Below, in pieces: positions 17,212-26,143 of a stretch of DNA of 64,000 nt. A program made the position numbers and the translations under genes. The DNA comes from an uncultured Campylobacter sp. (GTDB lineage Bacteria > Campylobacterota > Campylobacteria > Campylobacterales > Campylobacteraceae): contig NZ_CAKZTI010000036.1 of NCBI RefSeq assembly GCF_937921625.1, positions 1-64,000 of the forward strand. Direction: 5' to 3'. Position 1 is the first letter of the stretch, and every line of letters begins with the position of its first letter. The notes under the pieces are model-generated. The model saw only the letters and a program-made list of their open reading frames with translations. It ran no database searches and was not told where the DNA came from.

Positions 17212-18140
17212 CCGGCATAATATTTTATTTGGTCGAAAAAGAAGAAACCGATCCATATAAATGGGTATGCGATCTAGATGGCAATCTTACAGATATACAG
17301 CTTAAAGATAGGGCGTTAAAGTGTATGCTTAAAAAGATGCATGAAAGCGAAAACTTTTCTAAAGAAAAAATCGCTAAAAAAATAGATGATATCCGAATGA
17401 AATATAAAAATCTTCACATCGAAGAAGATATTGAAGATATAGAATTAAAAGATTATTTAATACGCATCCATAGTAAATGTCATGGAAACGAGCGCCCCGA
17501 TGATAAATGCGAATTTTACAAGATAGATAAAAGATTAAATTTAGATTATCTTATGGATTTGGGCTCAAAAATTTGCAGGAACGGCAAGGCGATACAAGAT
17601 GCCGAGACCTATATAGATAAAGAAATTTTTAAAACCGAAGTCGTATATCCTTGGGAAGATAAGGAAAGTTTGATTTTAGAAAACGGGGATCTAAGATACA
17701 ATCTATATTTTGCTAGCGAAAGCGACATGAATAAAGCAATAATAAATTATGGAGTTTATAAGTATAAGATAGATCTACAAGATCCAAATATAGATATTAA
17801 TAATATCGAAGTATCGCTCATAATCCCTATAAATTTATTATTTCTTAATTTATATAAACCACTTAATGGTGAAGAAAATGGAAATTTTAAAAATAATTTG
17901 GAAGAATTTTGCATGACTTATAAAATTTATGAAAATAGCGATATAGACACTAGCCGCCCATTCAATAAAATAGCTTTCAAATATAGAGATAATTATGCAA
18001 CATATGATTTTTATATCATATTGATAGATAAGAGCTTTAAATATATCTTGGGCTACAGAAATATGCTTTTAAGTTATATGGGATATTACTACGACGAAAA
18101 AGAGAAAACAATAAAACAAATATTGAATAATGAGCGATAA
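17160..18140 (+). CDS. Exported cysteine-containing protein of unknown function (tandem paralogue 1)
   Basis: A 326-residue protein starting at TTG with AGGAG six bases upstream. An N-terminal hydrophobic segment (about residues 5-24) would export or anchor it. The rest is hydrophilic and AT-rich in DNA. It shares with the next gene VCDLDGNLTDIQLKDRALKCMLKK, a C..N.RPD..CEF pattern, the VVYPWE segment, and a YYYDEK C-terminus. Conserved cysteines suggest disulfides in the periplasm. I recognise no family. Composition differs strongly from its neighbours, suggesting later arrival. Confidence 0.75.
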   Translation: MKTRYYLCLAFIIIICASGIIFYLVEKEETDPYKWVCDLDGNLTDIQLKDRALKCMLKKMHESENFSKEKIAKKIDDIRMKYKNLHIEEDIEDIELKDYLIRIHSKCHGNERPDDKCEFYKIDKRLNLDYLMDLGSKICRNGKAIQDAETYIDKEIFKTEVVYPWEDKESLILENGDLRYNLYFASESDMNKAIINYGVYKYKIDLQDPNIDINNIEVSLIIPINLLFLNLYKPLNGEENGNFKNNLEEFCMTYKIYENSDIDTSRPFNKIAFKYRDNYATYDFYIILIDKSFKYILGYRNMLLSYMGYYYDEKEKTIKQILNNER

Positions 18141-18153
18141 ATGAAGGATATAA

Positions 18154-18393
18154 CTAAATTTTACCTTCGCGGCAAGAGGTGCGACGAGCGCGCAAGAGAG
18201 CCTAATACCTACGAAGCATTGAGATGAAATTTGCCGAAGCGGATCAAGAAAAGCCCTGATTTAACGATATTTGAGGCATACTAAAATTATCGCGGATTAA
18301 GTCTATGTGAGGTATATTGCGGAAAATTTTAGGAGTGAAATTTGAAAACGAGATATTATCTGTGCTTGGTCTTCATCATAATAATATGCGCTT
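18154..18393 (+). repeat. 240-bp direct repeat, copy 2
   Basis: Second copy of the 16972-17211 sequence, differing at four positions. It begins a few bases after the stop of the first paralogue and runs into the first ~17 codons of the second. Confidence 0.95.
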
Positions 18394-19292
18394 TGTGCGC
18401 GATACTTTCGATTATTGCGGAGTATAAATACCCAAATTCAGCCGAAAAAATTGAAACCGATCCATATGAATGGGTATGCGATCTAGATGGCAATCTTACG
18501 GATATACAGCTTAAGGATAGGGCACTAAAGTGCATGCTTAAAAAGACCTATAAATCTATAAATATTTCAGCGGAGGAATTCCGTGATATGGAAAGAAAAA
18601 TAAAGAAACAATACGGTAAAGTAGAGGATGAATTTTATAATTTTTATAGCGGGTTGGCGGAAAGATGCGGTGGAAATAATCGTCCAGATAAAGCTTGCGA
18701 ATTTTTCATTGTAGATGACAATATAAATTTAGAATATTTTATGAGTTTGGGAGACAGGGCTTGCAATGGTAAACAAGCCGTAGCAAATTTCAAAGATTTT
18801 GTAAATATGTCCATGCTCAAAGGCGAAGTTGTTTACCCCTGGGAAAATAATAATAGTTTAATCTTGTCGGATGGAAATTTAAAATACAAATTATATTTTA
18901 GCGGATTAGAAAATGATAAACATGTATTTGATATGTTATTTACGGAAAAAATATTTTTAAATGAAATTAATCCTAAAATATACGACCACAAATATCCTAA
19001 TGATAAAATTTTTTCTATTCCAACCGACATGCTATTTTTTGATATGTATGTAAGCCTAATAGATAAAAAATACGATAACTTTTGTAATTTATATAACTTT
19101 AAAAAGAAAGATATAAAACCGTATAAAGCGTTTTTTGAGTTAGAAGGTAGAAAATATAGTCGGTATGCTTTTTATCTAGGTATTTTTGATGAAAATTATA
19201 CATATAAATACGATATAAAAGATAATTTGCTGGGTGTGGAGCAAGGATATTATTACGATGAAAAAACCAAAGAGATAAAACGAGAGCAATAA
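18342..19292 (+). CDS. Exported cysteine-containing protein of unknown function (tandem paralogue 2)
   Basis: A 316-residue paralogue of the preceding gene, with the same TTG start and RBS inside the duplicated leader. The signal-anchor and the VCDLDGNLTD..LKCMLKK block are nearly identical. The centre (residues ~65-280) is diverged with a few kept motifs (CGGNNRPD.ACEFF, VVYPWE), and the end again is YYYDEKTKEIK. AT-rich. No known domain. The pattern of constant ends and variable middle is what is seen in expanding lineage-specific surface or immunity families; this is inference. Confidence 0.75.
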   Translation: MKTRYYLCLVFIIIICALCAILSIIAEYKYPNSAEKIETDPYEWVCDLDGNLTDIQLKDRALKCMLKKTYKSINISAEEFRDMERKIKKQYGKVEDEFYNFYSGLAERCGGNNRPDKACEFFIVDDNINLEYFMSLGDRACNGKQAVANFKDFVNMSMLKGEVVYPWENNNSLILSDGNLKYKLYFSGLENDKHVFDMLFTEKIFLNEINPKIYDHKYPNDKIFSIPTDMLFFDMYVSLIDKKYDNFCNLYNFKKKDIKPYKAFFELEGRKYSRYAFYLGIFDENYTYKYDIKDNLLGVEQGYYYDEKTKEIKREQ

Positions 19293-19346
19293 AATAGAAT
19301 TTATAAAATTTGCCCGTCGTGCACGCTTAAAATTTCTTGCTTAGCG

Positions 19347-19847
19347 CTATTTGCCTCTTGCGCCGCGAGTGATCATCAAGGACTGCTCGTAGAAAATTAG
19401 CAGCGTTATTGAAACGCCCGTGCCGAGCGCCAGCGAGATTGAGATCGTGGCGAGGGCGTTATCGAAAAACGAGATAAGATGAGCGAGTTTATGCTCTGCG
19501 CCCGCGGCTCTGATATAAGAAAACAGCGCCAAAACCGCCTTGTAGGCGTAGATGCCTGGGATCATCGGAAGCAGCGCGGGAAAGGCGATGATCTCTGCGG
19601 GCACCTTGAGGCGCTTGGCGCAGAGCATCCCCAAAACGCCGATCAGAAACGACGCAAAAAGCGTCGCGGCGGCGATTGAAAAAATTTGGCTCTGTATCAG
19701 CAAAAACCTGCATGAATGCGCAACCGCCGCAAGCAGCGCCGAGAAAATAAGCGTCTTTTTAGGCGGCATGCACGCATACGCAAACCCGAGCCCCGCCGCA
19801 GCGGCAAAGCAAGCATCCTTAAATACCAAAAGCGCTATATCAAACAT
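19347..19847 (-). CDS. Threonine/serine exporter small subunit (ThrE_2 family)
   Basis: A 166-residue membrane protein with about five helices and the family segment PALLPMIPGIYAYKAVLALF. It matches the DUF3815/ThrE_2 half of split ThrE exporters, which work together with the ThrE (DUF1212) half. Its start overlaps the end of the upstream thrE-like gene by 8 bases, so the two are translationally coupled. Role: export of threonine/serine or related small molecules, inferred from the family. Confidence 0.87.
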   Translation of the reverse strand: MFDIALLVFKDACFAAAAGLGFAYACMPPKKTLIFSALLAAVAHSCRFLLIQSQIFSIAAATLFASFLIGVLGMLCAKRLKVPAEIIAFPALLPMIPGIYAYKAVLALFSYIRAAGAEHKLAHLISFFDNALATISISLALGTGVSITLLIFYEQSLMITRGARGK

Positions 19848-20655
19848 TTACAAGCCCCAAATTTGAGATGCTAAGCGTCAGAAAGAGCCCGATCGCGATG
19901 CAGATGATCAAAAGCCCCGTATTTAGCCCTCTGCTGATGCCTACGAGCATATTTTCATTTAGGATGTCAAAGACGGAGTTGATCAGCCAGATGCCGGGGA
20001 TCAAAAAGAGTATGCTCGATCCCACGGCGACGTCGGGCGTGGCGCTAAGCCCGTAGTGAGCGCCTAGCGAGACGATGAAGGAGACTGCGAACGAAACCGC
20101 GATGTATTGGATTTTTAGGTTGATTTTAAGCTTGCTAAATAGATAGCGGGCGCAAATTCCAAAAGCCGTAGCCGCAAAAACGAGCGCCATCGCGCCGCCA
20201 TCGCCGCCGAAAAGCTCGCAGAATGCGGCATTTGCGACGCTTAGCAAAACAAGAGTTTTGGCAAAGCTTTTCTTTTGCGAGGCTAAAATTTCTGCAAATG
20301 AGGCTCTGGCGCGCGCAAGGGGGATTTTTTCGTCGTAAATTTCCCAGCTAAGCGCGCTTAGCTCCGAGATCAGATCGAAGCTGATCTGCGCCGCAGCGCC
20401 CGTTTTGACGTAGGTGCGGCGGATAGAGTTGTCCGCAGGATCCATCACGCTGATGATGAAGTGGCGCACAAAGATCATCAGGCTAGCCTCATAGTCGTAA
20501 GCGTCCGCTATCCTGCGCACGCAGTGCTCTATACGCGCGGTGTAAGTGCCGATACTAAGCATCTTGGCGGTGTATTCGCTAAGAAAATTGGTGAGCTCTT
20601 GGATTTGCGGTCTCGCCGCTTCTGCTTCTTTTGCTACCGCCATTTCTGTTGTCAT
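19840..20655 (-). CDS. Threonine/serine exporter large subunit (ThrE/DUF1212 family)
   Basis: A 271-residue protein with an N-terminal cytoplasmic domain (about 1-125, including LSIGTYTARIEHCVRRIADAYDYEA) followed by five membrane helices with FLIPGIWLINSVFDILNENMLVGISRGLN, the ThrE_1 signature. Together with the overlapping gene at 19347-19847 it forms the two-component version of the exporter. RBS GGAGG before the ATG. The first ~20 residues are Ala/Glu-rich. Confidence 0.88.
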   Translation of the reverse strand: MTTEMAVAKEAEAARPQIQELTNFLSEYTAKMLSIGTYTARIEHCVRRIADAYDYEASLMIFVRHFIISVMDPADNSIRRTYVKTGAAAQISFDLISELSALSWEIYDEKIPLARARASFAEILASQKKSFAKTLVLLSVANAAFCELFGGDGGAMALVFAATAFGICARYLFSKLKINLKIQYIAVSFAVSFIVSLGAHYGLSATPDVAVGSSILFLIPGIWLINSVFDILNENMLVGISRGLNTGLLIICIAIGLFLTLSISNLGLVNV

Positions 20656-20680
20656 TATTTCCTCCGCTACTCTTGTAATC

Positions 20681-21115
20681 TCAATATCGTTTTGCGCTGT
20701 TTCTGAGGCCGTTGCAGCTTCTGTTTCTTTCTACAACGCCCGCCGTCGCGGAATTTTTATTTTTAAAATTTAATGCAGCGGTAGCGCCCGTGGAGGAATT
20801 CTCGCTATCTAAATTTGACGCGGCGACATCGCTTGTAGCGGTAAAATTTTGACTGCTTAAATTTTGATTGTTTAAATTTAATGTGGCTTTGGAATTTTCG
20901 TCATTCAAATTTAACGCTGAGGTTGAATTCTCGCCGCTAGAATTTTTTGTCGCCGCCGCAGAGCTTTCATCGCTCAAATTTGAAGCGGCGCAATTCTGCT
21001 CTTTTAAAGAATTCTGCTCGTCTAAATTTAAATCGCAGGCTGAGCTTTGCTTGCTTAAATTTAAACTTTTCTCGTCATCGCAAGATCCGCTAAATTTAGA
21101 ATTTCCACCGCCCAC
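20681..21115 (-). CDS. Asn/Ser-rich low-complexity ORF of unknown status
   Basis: A 144-codon frame starting at GTG with AAGGTGA 4 bases upstream and lying 4 bases after the envC stop, so it could be translated. The product is almost only Asn, Ser, Leu, Ala, Glu and Asp: LNLNDENSKATLNLNNQNLS, and so on. The DNA is a degenerate repeat in which AAATTT or AAATTC/GAATTC recurs about every 15-30 bases in the same frame. There is no signal peptide and no domain. It may be an expressed disordered protein or an expansion of the repeat family seen inside rluD, trmB and folC that happens to be open. Confidence 0.4.
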   Translation of the reverse strand: MGGGNSKFSGSCDDEKSLNLSKQSSACDLNLDEQNSLKEQNCAASNLSDESSAAATKNSSGENSTSALNLNDENSKATLNLNNQNLSSQNFTATSDVAASNLDSENSSTGATAALNFKNKNSATAGVVERNRSCNGLRNSAKRY

Positions 21116-21119
21116 GACT

Positions 21120-22502
21120 TCACCTTAGACTTATGAGATCGAGCGGGTTGATGTGGTAGTTCTGCTGCGTCACCTCAAAGGTCAGATCCGAGCCGATGCG
21201 CCCGATGATGTAGCCCTTTTTGACGTTGGAGCCGACGCGCACGGTAGGCGGGATCTGATTTAGATGCGCGTAGATCGTGTGGATGCCGCCGCTGTGCTCT
21301 AGGATCACGACCTTATCGAGCACGGCGGTTTCTTTAGCGAATACCACCTTGCCCGGCAGCACCGCCTTAACCTGCGTGTCGCCGCTGTTTGAGCCCAGCA
21401 CGATATTTTCGTTGAAAAGCTTGATGTTATACACCGGATCGTTGTAGTTGCCGAATTTTCGCTTCAAATACGCGCTGTTCAGAGGCGCCGCGGTCTTGGC
21501 TCCGCTGTATTTTTTAACGCGCGAGGACTGATAGCTCGAGCCGTACTGCTTGACCTTTTGGTTGATCTTACTTACGCGCTCATCCGCTGGCTCGCTCACT
21601 TCGGGCTCGGGCTCACTAGGAGGTGCAGGCTCGGGTTTGCCCGCCTTTTTGGCAGCCGCTTTTGCTTTGGCGTACTCTTTTTCGCGCGCCTGGCGCTCCT
21701 TTTGCTTCTGCGCTTCAAGCTTTGCTTGGCGCGCCGCTTCCTCCTTTTGCGCTTTTGCCTTCTCTTCGGCGTCGTCGATGATCTTAAGCTCCTGTAGGGT
21801 CTTAGATATGGCATCTTGCTCGTCGTTTATCTTCTCCAGTCTCGCGATGTAGTCCTCTTTGTCCTTTTTCATCTGCGCGAGCTTCTCTTTTTGGGTGGTT
21901 TGTTTGGCGTCAAGATCGGTTTTTTTCTTGTCGTAGCCCGCCATGCTCGCCTGGATCGATTTGATCTTTTTGTTCTGCTCGTTGATAAAATTTTGATTAT
22001 TTTCGTAGTCTTTGATCAGCCCTTTCAGCTCATCGTTCATAACGACGCCGAGCCCCTCTAAAATTTCGCTAGCTACGATAGAATCGGGCGTAGTGGTGGA
22101 ATTTACGTCGGTGATGAGATCGAATGATAGCTCTTGTGAGATCACGCTTGCGATCTTGCTTTCCAGATCGCTTTGCACGCTAAGAAGCGTGACGTTTTGG
22201 CTATTAAGCTTTTCAAGCTCCTGCGCTTCGGCGGCGTATTGATCCTTTAGCCCTTCGATCGTTTCGCTTAGCTGCTTGATCTCGCCCTCGCGCTTTTTAA
22301 AGCCCTCCTGCTCCTTTATGATTTGCCCTGCAATCTCGTCAATCTTTTGCGAGAGTTGCATCCCCTCCTTTTGCGAGCTTTTGAGCTCTTGACCCGCTTT
22401 GGCGATCTTATCTTTCGTACTCTGCTGCTTTGCGGGCGCGGCATAAGTAAGAGCTGCGGCAAGCCCTAGCGCAAGAAGCGGCGCTAAAAAAGCTCTTTTC
22501 AT
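21120..22502 (-). CDS. envC: EnvC-like murein hydrolase activator (degenerate M23)
   Basis: A 460-residue periplasmic protein: signal peptide (1-22), long coiled coil (about 25-270) with an Ala/Lys/Glu-rich stretch, a linker, then a C-terminal LytM/M23 fold (about 360-458). The metal ligands of active M23 enzymes are missing: no HxxxD motif, and the usual HxH before FEV is DLTFEV. It is therefore likely an activator of the amidase rather than an enzyme, as for E. coli EnvC, which is controlled by FtsEX. It overlaps ftsX by 4 bases (ATGA). The probable client, AmiA, is encoded at 31343-33142. Confidence 0.9.
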   Translation of the reverse strand: MKRAFLAPLLALGLAAALTYAAPAKQQSTKDKIAKAGQELKSSQKEGMQLSQKIDEIAGQIIKEQEGFKKREGEIKQLSETIEGLKDQYAAEAQELEKLNSQNVTLLSVQSDLESKIASVISQELSFDLITDVNSTTTPDSIVASEILEGLGVVMNDELKGLIKDYENNQNFINEQNKKIKSIQASMAGYDKKKTDLDAKQTTQKEKLAQMKKDKEDYIARLEKINDEQDAISKTLQELKIIDDAEEKAKAQKEEAARQAKLEAQKQKERQAREKEYAKAKAAAKKAGKPEPAPPSEPEPEVSEPADERVSKINQKVKQYGSSYQSSRVKKYSGAKTAAPLNSAYLKRKFGNYNDPVYNIKLFNENIVLGSNSGDTQVKAVLPGKVVFAKETAVLDKVVILEHSGGIHTIYAHLNQIPPTVRVGSNVKKGYIIGRIGSDLTFEVTQQNYHINPLDLISLR

Positions 22503-23314
22503 GCTCGTTTATTTCCGATTTGCAGCATCACAAAGCTAACCGCGATGATAGATAGCGCCAAGGCGACACCCAAAAGAATCAGCGCATCGTAAGGCAGCAC
22601 TATGGCGGTGCGTAGATCGCCGATGCCCTTAAGCGTGGTCGAAAACACCTCCCAAGAAGGAAGCGCTATGTAGAAGCAGGTCACGATCAGCGTGGCGATG
22701 AAGGAGTCGATTATCGCCATTCGGTAGAGTTTGCCGCTTTTTATCAGAAACGACGCGCCGAAAAGCTCCATGATCTCGATGCGCTCTTTATGTTCGTAAA
22801 CCCAGATACGCATCTGGCGGTGAATTAACATCACGCCTAAAAGCACGATGAGAAACGCAAAGCCGTAAACGAGGCTTTTGATAAGCAGTAAAATTTTAAA
22901 AATTTCATCGTGGGTTTTTTTAAAAATTTCAACCCGTGTGAGCGAGCCTATGGATTTTAGATCCTGCTCAATCTTTGCAAGCTGCGCGGCGTCGGGGAAG
23001 CTTTCGAGCTTGACGCTATAAAATTTAGGCAAATTTTTACTCAGCTCGGCAAAGGCGTTTTGTGAAATTTTACCCTTCAGGCGCTCGGTGATGCCCGCGG
23101 TCGAAATTTCGCTAATCGAGCTGATTTTCGGTACCGCTTTTTGCGCGTCTTGCAGGCTGAGCGAGGTTTTGGAGACTAGCACGATGTTGTATTCGTTTTG
23201 GATCGAGCGCTCGTAGCTTTTGGTTAGGTTACTCATAAAAATTCCAAACTGCACGGAGAAAAGCAGCGCGACGAGCGAAAAGATCACGCCGAAATGGGTT
23301 TTAATCGATTTCAT
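22499..23314 (-). CDS. ftsX: Cell division protein FtsX
   Basis: A 271-residue permease-like protein with the FtsX layout: helix 1 (about 8-28), a periplasmic domain (to about 145), then three helices (about 148-168, 195-220, 240-265). With FtsE it transmits ATP hydrolysis across the membrane to the EnvC-type activator at the division site. It overlaps ftsE by 14 bases at its start and envC by 4 bases at its end, so the three are translated as a unit. Confidence 0.93.
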   Translation of the reverse strand: MKSIKTHFGVIFSLVALLFSVQFGIFMSNLTKSYERSIQNEYNIVLVSKTSLSLQDAQKAVPKISSISEISTAGITERLKGKISQNAFAELSKNLPKFYSVKLESFPDAAQLAKIEQDLKSIGSLTRVEIFKKTHDEIFKILLLIKSLVYGFAFLIVLLGVMLIHRQMRIWVYEHKERIEIMELFGASFLIKSGKLYRMAIIDSFIATLIVTCFYIALPSWEVFSTTLKGIGDLRTAIVLPYDALILLGVALALSIIAVSFVMLQIGNKRA

Positions 23315-23990
23315 TTACTTTAGCGTCCTTAATCTCAAAATGTCGGTGCCTAAAACGCAGCGTGGCGGGCATTTTGTGCGTCACGATAACGACGCAGGCG
23401 TTCCACGACTCGCACGCCGAGCGCAGCAAATTCCAAATAATGGCGCTGGAGTAGTCGTCCAAATTTCCCGTAGGCTCGTCGCACAGCAGTAGGCGCGGAT
23501 TATGCGCCATCGCACGCGCCAAAGCCACGCGCTGCTGCTCGCCGCCGCTAAGCTCGAGCGGATACTTACCCATCTTGTGCCCGAGCTCGACGTGGCGCAG
23601 TAGCTTTTTGGCTTGGTCTTGGCAGACCTGCTGATTGTAGCCCATTATCATTAACGGAAGCATTATGTTGCGCTCGATCGTCCATTCGTTGATCAGGCGG
23701 TAGTTTTGAAATATAATGCCGATGCGCTGGCGCAGGGTGCGCAGATCGGAGTTTGTGATGCCTTTTAGATCGCACAGGCAGACGTTCAGCTCGCCGCCGA
23801 TGATGTCGATGCCGCCGTAGAAGGACTTAAGCAGCGTGGATTTGCCGCTGCCGCTCTTGCCCGTGATGATGACGAAGTCCTTCGCGCCGATGCCGAAACT
23901 CGCGTCTTGGATGACCGCGCCCGCCCTTTCGTAGCCCAGCGTGAGGCCCGCTGCGGTAATGATGTTGTAATCGTCCGTTATTTCTGCCAT
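23301..23990 (-). CDS. ftsE: Cell division ATP-binding protein FtsE
   Basis: A 229-residue ABC ATPase with Walker A GKSGSGKST (about residues 44-52), Q-loop FQNYRLI, signature LSGGEQQRVALARA, Walker B LLLCDEPTGNLD and the H-loop VTHK. I start at the ATG at 23990 (MAEITDDYN), where family similarity begins; a frame extending a further 58 codons upstream is only antisense-like read-through of the trmB end. The start lies inside the last codons of trmB (13-base overlap). It is the first gene of the ftsE-ftsX-envC set. Confidence 0.94.
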   Translation of the reverse strand: MAEITDDYNIITAAGLTLGYERAGAVIQDASFGIGAKDFVIITGKSGSGKSTLLKSFYGGIDIIGGELNVCLCDLKGITNSDLRTLRQRIGIIFQNYRLINEWTIERNIMLPLMIMGYNQQVCQDQAKKLLRHVELGHKMGKYPLELSGGEQQRVALARAMAHNPRLLLCDEPTGNLDDYSSAIIWNLLRSACESWNACVVIVTHKMPATLRFRHRHFEIKDAKVNEID

Positions 23991-26140
23991 TGTGAAAATA
24001 TCTCCGAAATTTTTTGATGTGCCGCGTGGTTTTCGCGCGTAGGAAGCGGGCGGCGGATGAAGTAGCGCGTGCCGCTTGCGTTTGCGCGGATGAAACACTG
24101 CTGCGGAAAGTCGAATGCTCCGAGCGAAAGCAGGATTAGCACGTCTTGAGGCTCTGCGGTGCACGGCTTGCTTTGCTGTTCGTCTTGCGGCTCGGCGCAG
24201 CTTGGTTCGCTTTGCCGTTTATCTTGCTGCTCGGCACAGTTTAATTTGCCTTGGTGTTCGGCTTGCAACTCGTCATGGCTTGGCTCGCTTTGGTGCTCAA
24301 CTTGCGACTTGATAGAGTTTGACTTATTTTGTAATTCTGCTTGCGGTTCAGCAGCGCGGTTTAGCTCGTTTTTCAGTTCGGCTTGCGGCTCATTTTTGCA
24401 AGGTATAGCGCTCGCTTTTTTTAGAATTTGCGTAACGTTTGCTTCGTCTGTGCGGGTCGCATTCGGCGTGGCGCTCTCTTCTATCGCACGGGTCGCTGCG
24501 AAAGAGCCGTCCGCATTCAGCGCATTGCTCGCATCTATTGCGCCGATCGTTGTGGGTGTATTGTCTGTACCTGTCGCGTCGATAGCTGCAGGCGCGCTCT
24601 TTGCGCCGCTAGAATTTAGCGCGTTGCTTGCGTCGATTGTTGCGATCAGGTCGTTTGCGTTTAGTGTATCGCTTGCGGAGGCTGCGCTGTTTATCTGCGT
24701 GCCTTGCTTTGTTGCGATCTGCTCGCAGGCTAAAGCGCGTTTTTCGCTCGGGGCGGGGTGGCTAAATTTAGCGCTTACTGCGATGGGAACGTCGCTCGTT
24801 AAATCTATGCCCTTCGTGCTCAAGCGATCCTCGTTTAAATTTGCGCCGTCTTTTGCACCCTCTTCATCCGCGCGGTTTGTATTCAGTGGGGCGCTCGCTT
24901 TTTTTAGAATTTGCGTAGCGTTCGCGCAAGTTGAAATTTTATCGCCCGCTGTCGTAGCTGAAATTTTGCCGCAGTCTGACGAAATTTCACCCATGCTCGC
25001 GCGCTCGGTTAAATTTTTGCCGCGCGTCGCGTCTAAATTTGTAGTCTCGTCGTTTATCGCTTCACCCGCGCTGCTTAAATTCACGCCGTCCGCCGTGCAA
25101 ATCCCATCCGCGCCCAAGTCTTTCTGCGCGTCAAAGTAAAAAATTTCCTCAAAATGCACGAAAAAATCCTCGCCTTTGAAGGTAGAATTTTTAAAATTTC
25201 GCGCGATTGCCGCCGCGTCAAATTTTAAAAATTCCATCTCAAACTGCTGCGGCTCGCCCAGACCCGCAGTTTTGTTCTCGTAGATCAGATCGTAGATGTC
25301 TTTATCCATTTTGCGCCATCTATCCTCGTATTTGCTCGCTACGGCGGCGTCTCGGTTTTTAAAATGTGAAATTTCGCCCGCTTTGCGCTGCACGTAGGGC
25401 GAGAGCTTTTGTATTGCGTAGAGGAAGTACTCCTCGCTGTCGGTGCGAAGCTCGAAGCGACCGCCGCGTCCGAGCGTGCGTGCGATCTGCGAGGCGAACT
25501 CGTCGCTTATCACGCGGCGGTGCGGCGCGTCGTCCCACGGCACGGGGAAGTGCAAAAATACGCGCTGTAGGCAACCCGCGGGAAGCAGGCTCAGTAAAAC
25601 CCGCGCGTCGGTGGCAATCAGCGCAATGTTTTGCAGCCCCTCGCGGATCGCTAGCTTTGCGACCTGTTCGATCGCGGGCTTGTAAATTTCGATGCCGATT
25701 AGTAGTGCGTCCTTATTCGAGCGTGCTTGATGAAGCAGGTGTCTGCCAGAGCCGAAGCCAATCTCGATAAAAATTTTATTAAATTTAGAGCTTTTTACGA
25801 GGGATAAAATTTCATTTTCGTCCAAAATCAGCGGCGTTTTTTCAGTAAGCGAGCTGTCTTTGTAAGCAAACGCCTGCGAGATGATCCGTCCGCAGAAGCG
25901 CTCTTTAAAAATTTCGAGCGCTCGCTGCAGATGGCCGATTTTGGCGGGCTTGGTGATCTTTTCGCCCTTTACTATCATTTTGCCGCTGCCGGGTTTTAGG
26001 GTGATAAAAAACTCGCTATCAAAGCTCTTGGTTCGCACGAGCGTCAGGTTTCTGCCGCGCGCCGTCTCTAAAAATTCGACCTCGCCGAATCTAGCTGGTA
26101 GCGGTGGCAGGCTCACGCTTTGGGTTATGAAATTTGGCAA
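23978..26140 (-). CDS. trmB: tRNA (guanine-N7)-methyltransferase with a ~325-residue low-complexity insertion
   Basis: A 720-residue form of an enzyme that is about 390-400 residues in other Campylobacter. It transfers methyl from SAM to G46 of tRNA. The N-terminal part has the campylobacter-type extension, the SAM motif EIGFGSGRHLL (about 126-136), FPVPWDDAPHRRVI (about 198-211) and LRTDSEEYFLYA. At about residue 341 the normal sequence (FYFDAQKDLGAD) gives way to Asn/Ala/Thr/Ser-rich and then Gln/Glu/Pro-rich sequence. It returns to the expected C-terminus at about 666 (DVLILLSLGAFDF..YFIRRPLPTRENH). The frame is kept throughout. 13-base overlap with ftsE; upstream is the FN3 lipoprotein gene. 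Confidence 0.93.
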   Translation of the reverse strand: MPNFITQSVSLPPLPARFGEVEFLETARGRNLTLVRTKSFDSEFFITLKPGSGKMIVKGEKITKPAKIGHLQRALEIFKERFCGRIISQAFAYKDSSLTEKTPLILDENEILSLVKSSKFNKIFIEIGFGSGRHLLHQARSNKDALLIGIEIYKPAIEQVAKLAIREGLQNIALIATDARVLLSLLPAGCLQRVFLHFPVPWDDAPHRRVISDEFASQIARTLGRGGRFELRTDSEEYFLYAIQKLSPYVQRKAGEISHFKNRDAAVASKYEDRWRKMDKDIYDLIYENKTAGLGEPQQFEMEFLKFDAAAIARNFKNSTFKGEDFFVHFEEIFYFDAQKDLGADGICTADGVNLSSAGEAINDETTNLDATRGKNLTERASMGEISSDCGKISATTAGDKISTCANATQILKKASAPLNTNRADEEGAKDGANLNEDRLSTKGIDLTSDVPIAVSAKFSHPAPSEKRALACEQIATKQGTQINSAASASDTLNANDLIATIDASNALNSSGAKSAPAAIDATGTDNTPTTIGAIDASNALNADGSFAATRAIEESATPNATRTDEANVTQILKKASAIPCKNEPQAELKNELNRAAEPQAELQNKSNSIKSQVEHQSEPSHDELQAEHQGKLNCAEQQDKRQSEPSCAEPQDEQQSKPCTAEPQDVLILLSLGAFDFPQQCFIRANASGTRYFIRRPLPTRENHAAHQKISEIFSQWQK
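24146..25120 (-). repeat. In-frame low-complexity insertion in trmB
   Basis: About 975 bases. The first part (minus strand) repeats AAATTT words giving NLSSAGEA, GEISSDCGKIS, GDKIS. Two 32-base copies at 24408-24439 and 24891-24922 lie 483 bases (161 codons) apart and encode NxTQILKKASA. IDASNALN occurs twice. The last ~240 bases repeat a Gln/Glu/Pro unit (AEPQAELQNKSN and variants) with a period near 12-16 codons. Confidence 0.85.
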
Positions 26141-26143
26141 ACT

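Noticed and set aside
24159..25139. 326-codon open frame on the plus strand opposite the trmB insertion
   Set aside because: It is the antisense of low-complexity DNA, which is open in several frames by composition. It has no RBS, and its Cys/Ser/Ala-rich product matches nothing.
25366..25770. 134-codon plus-strand frame opposite the trmB catalytic part
   Set aside because: Arg-rich antisense shadow of conserved TrmB sequence.
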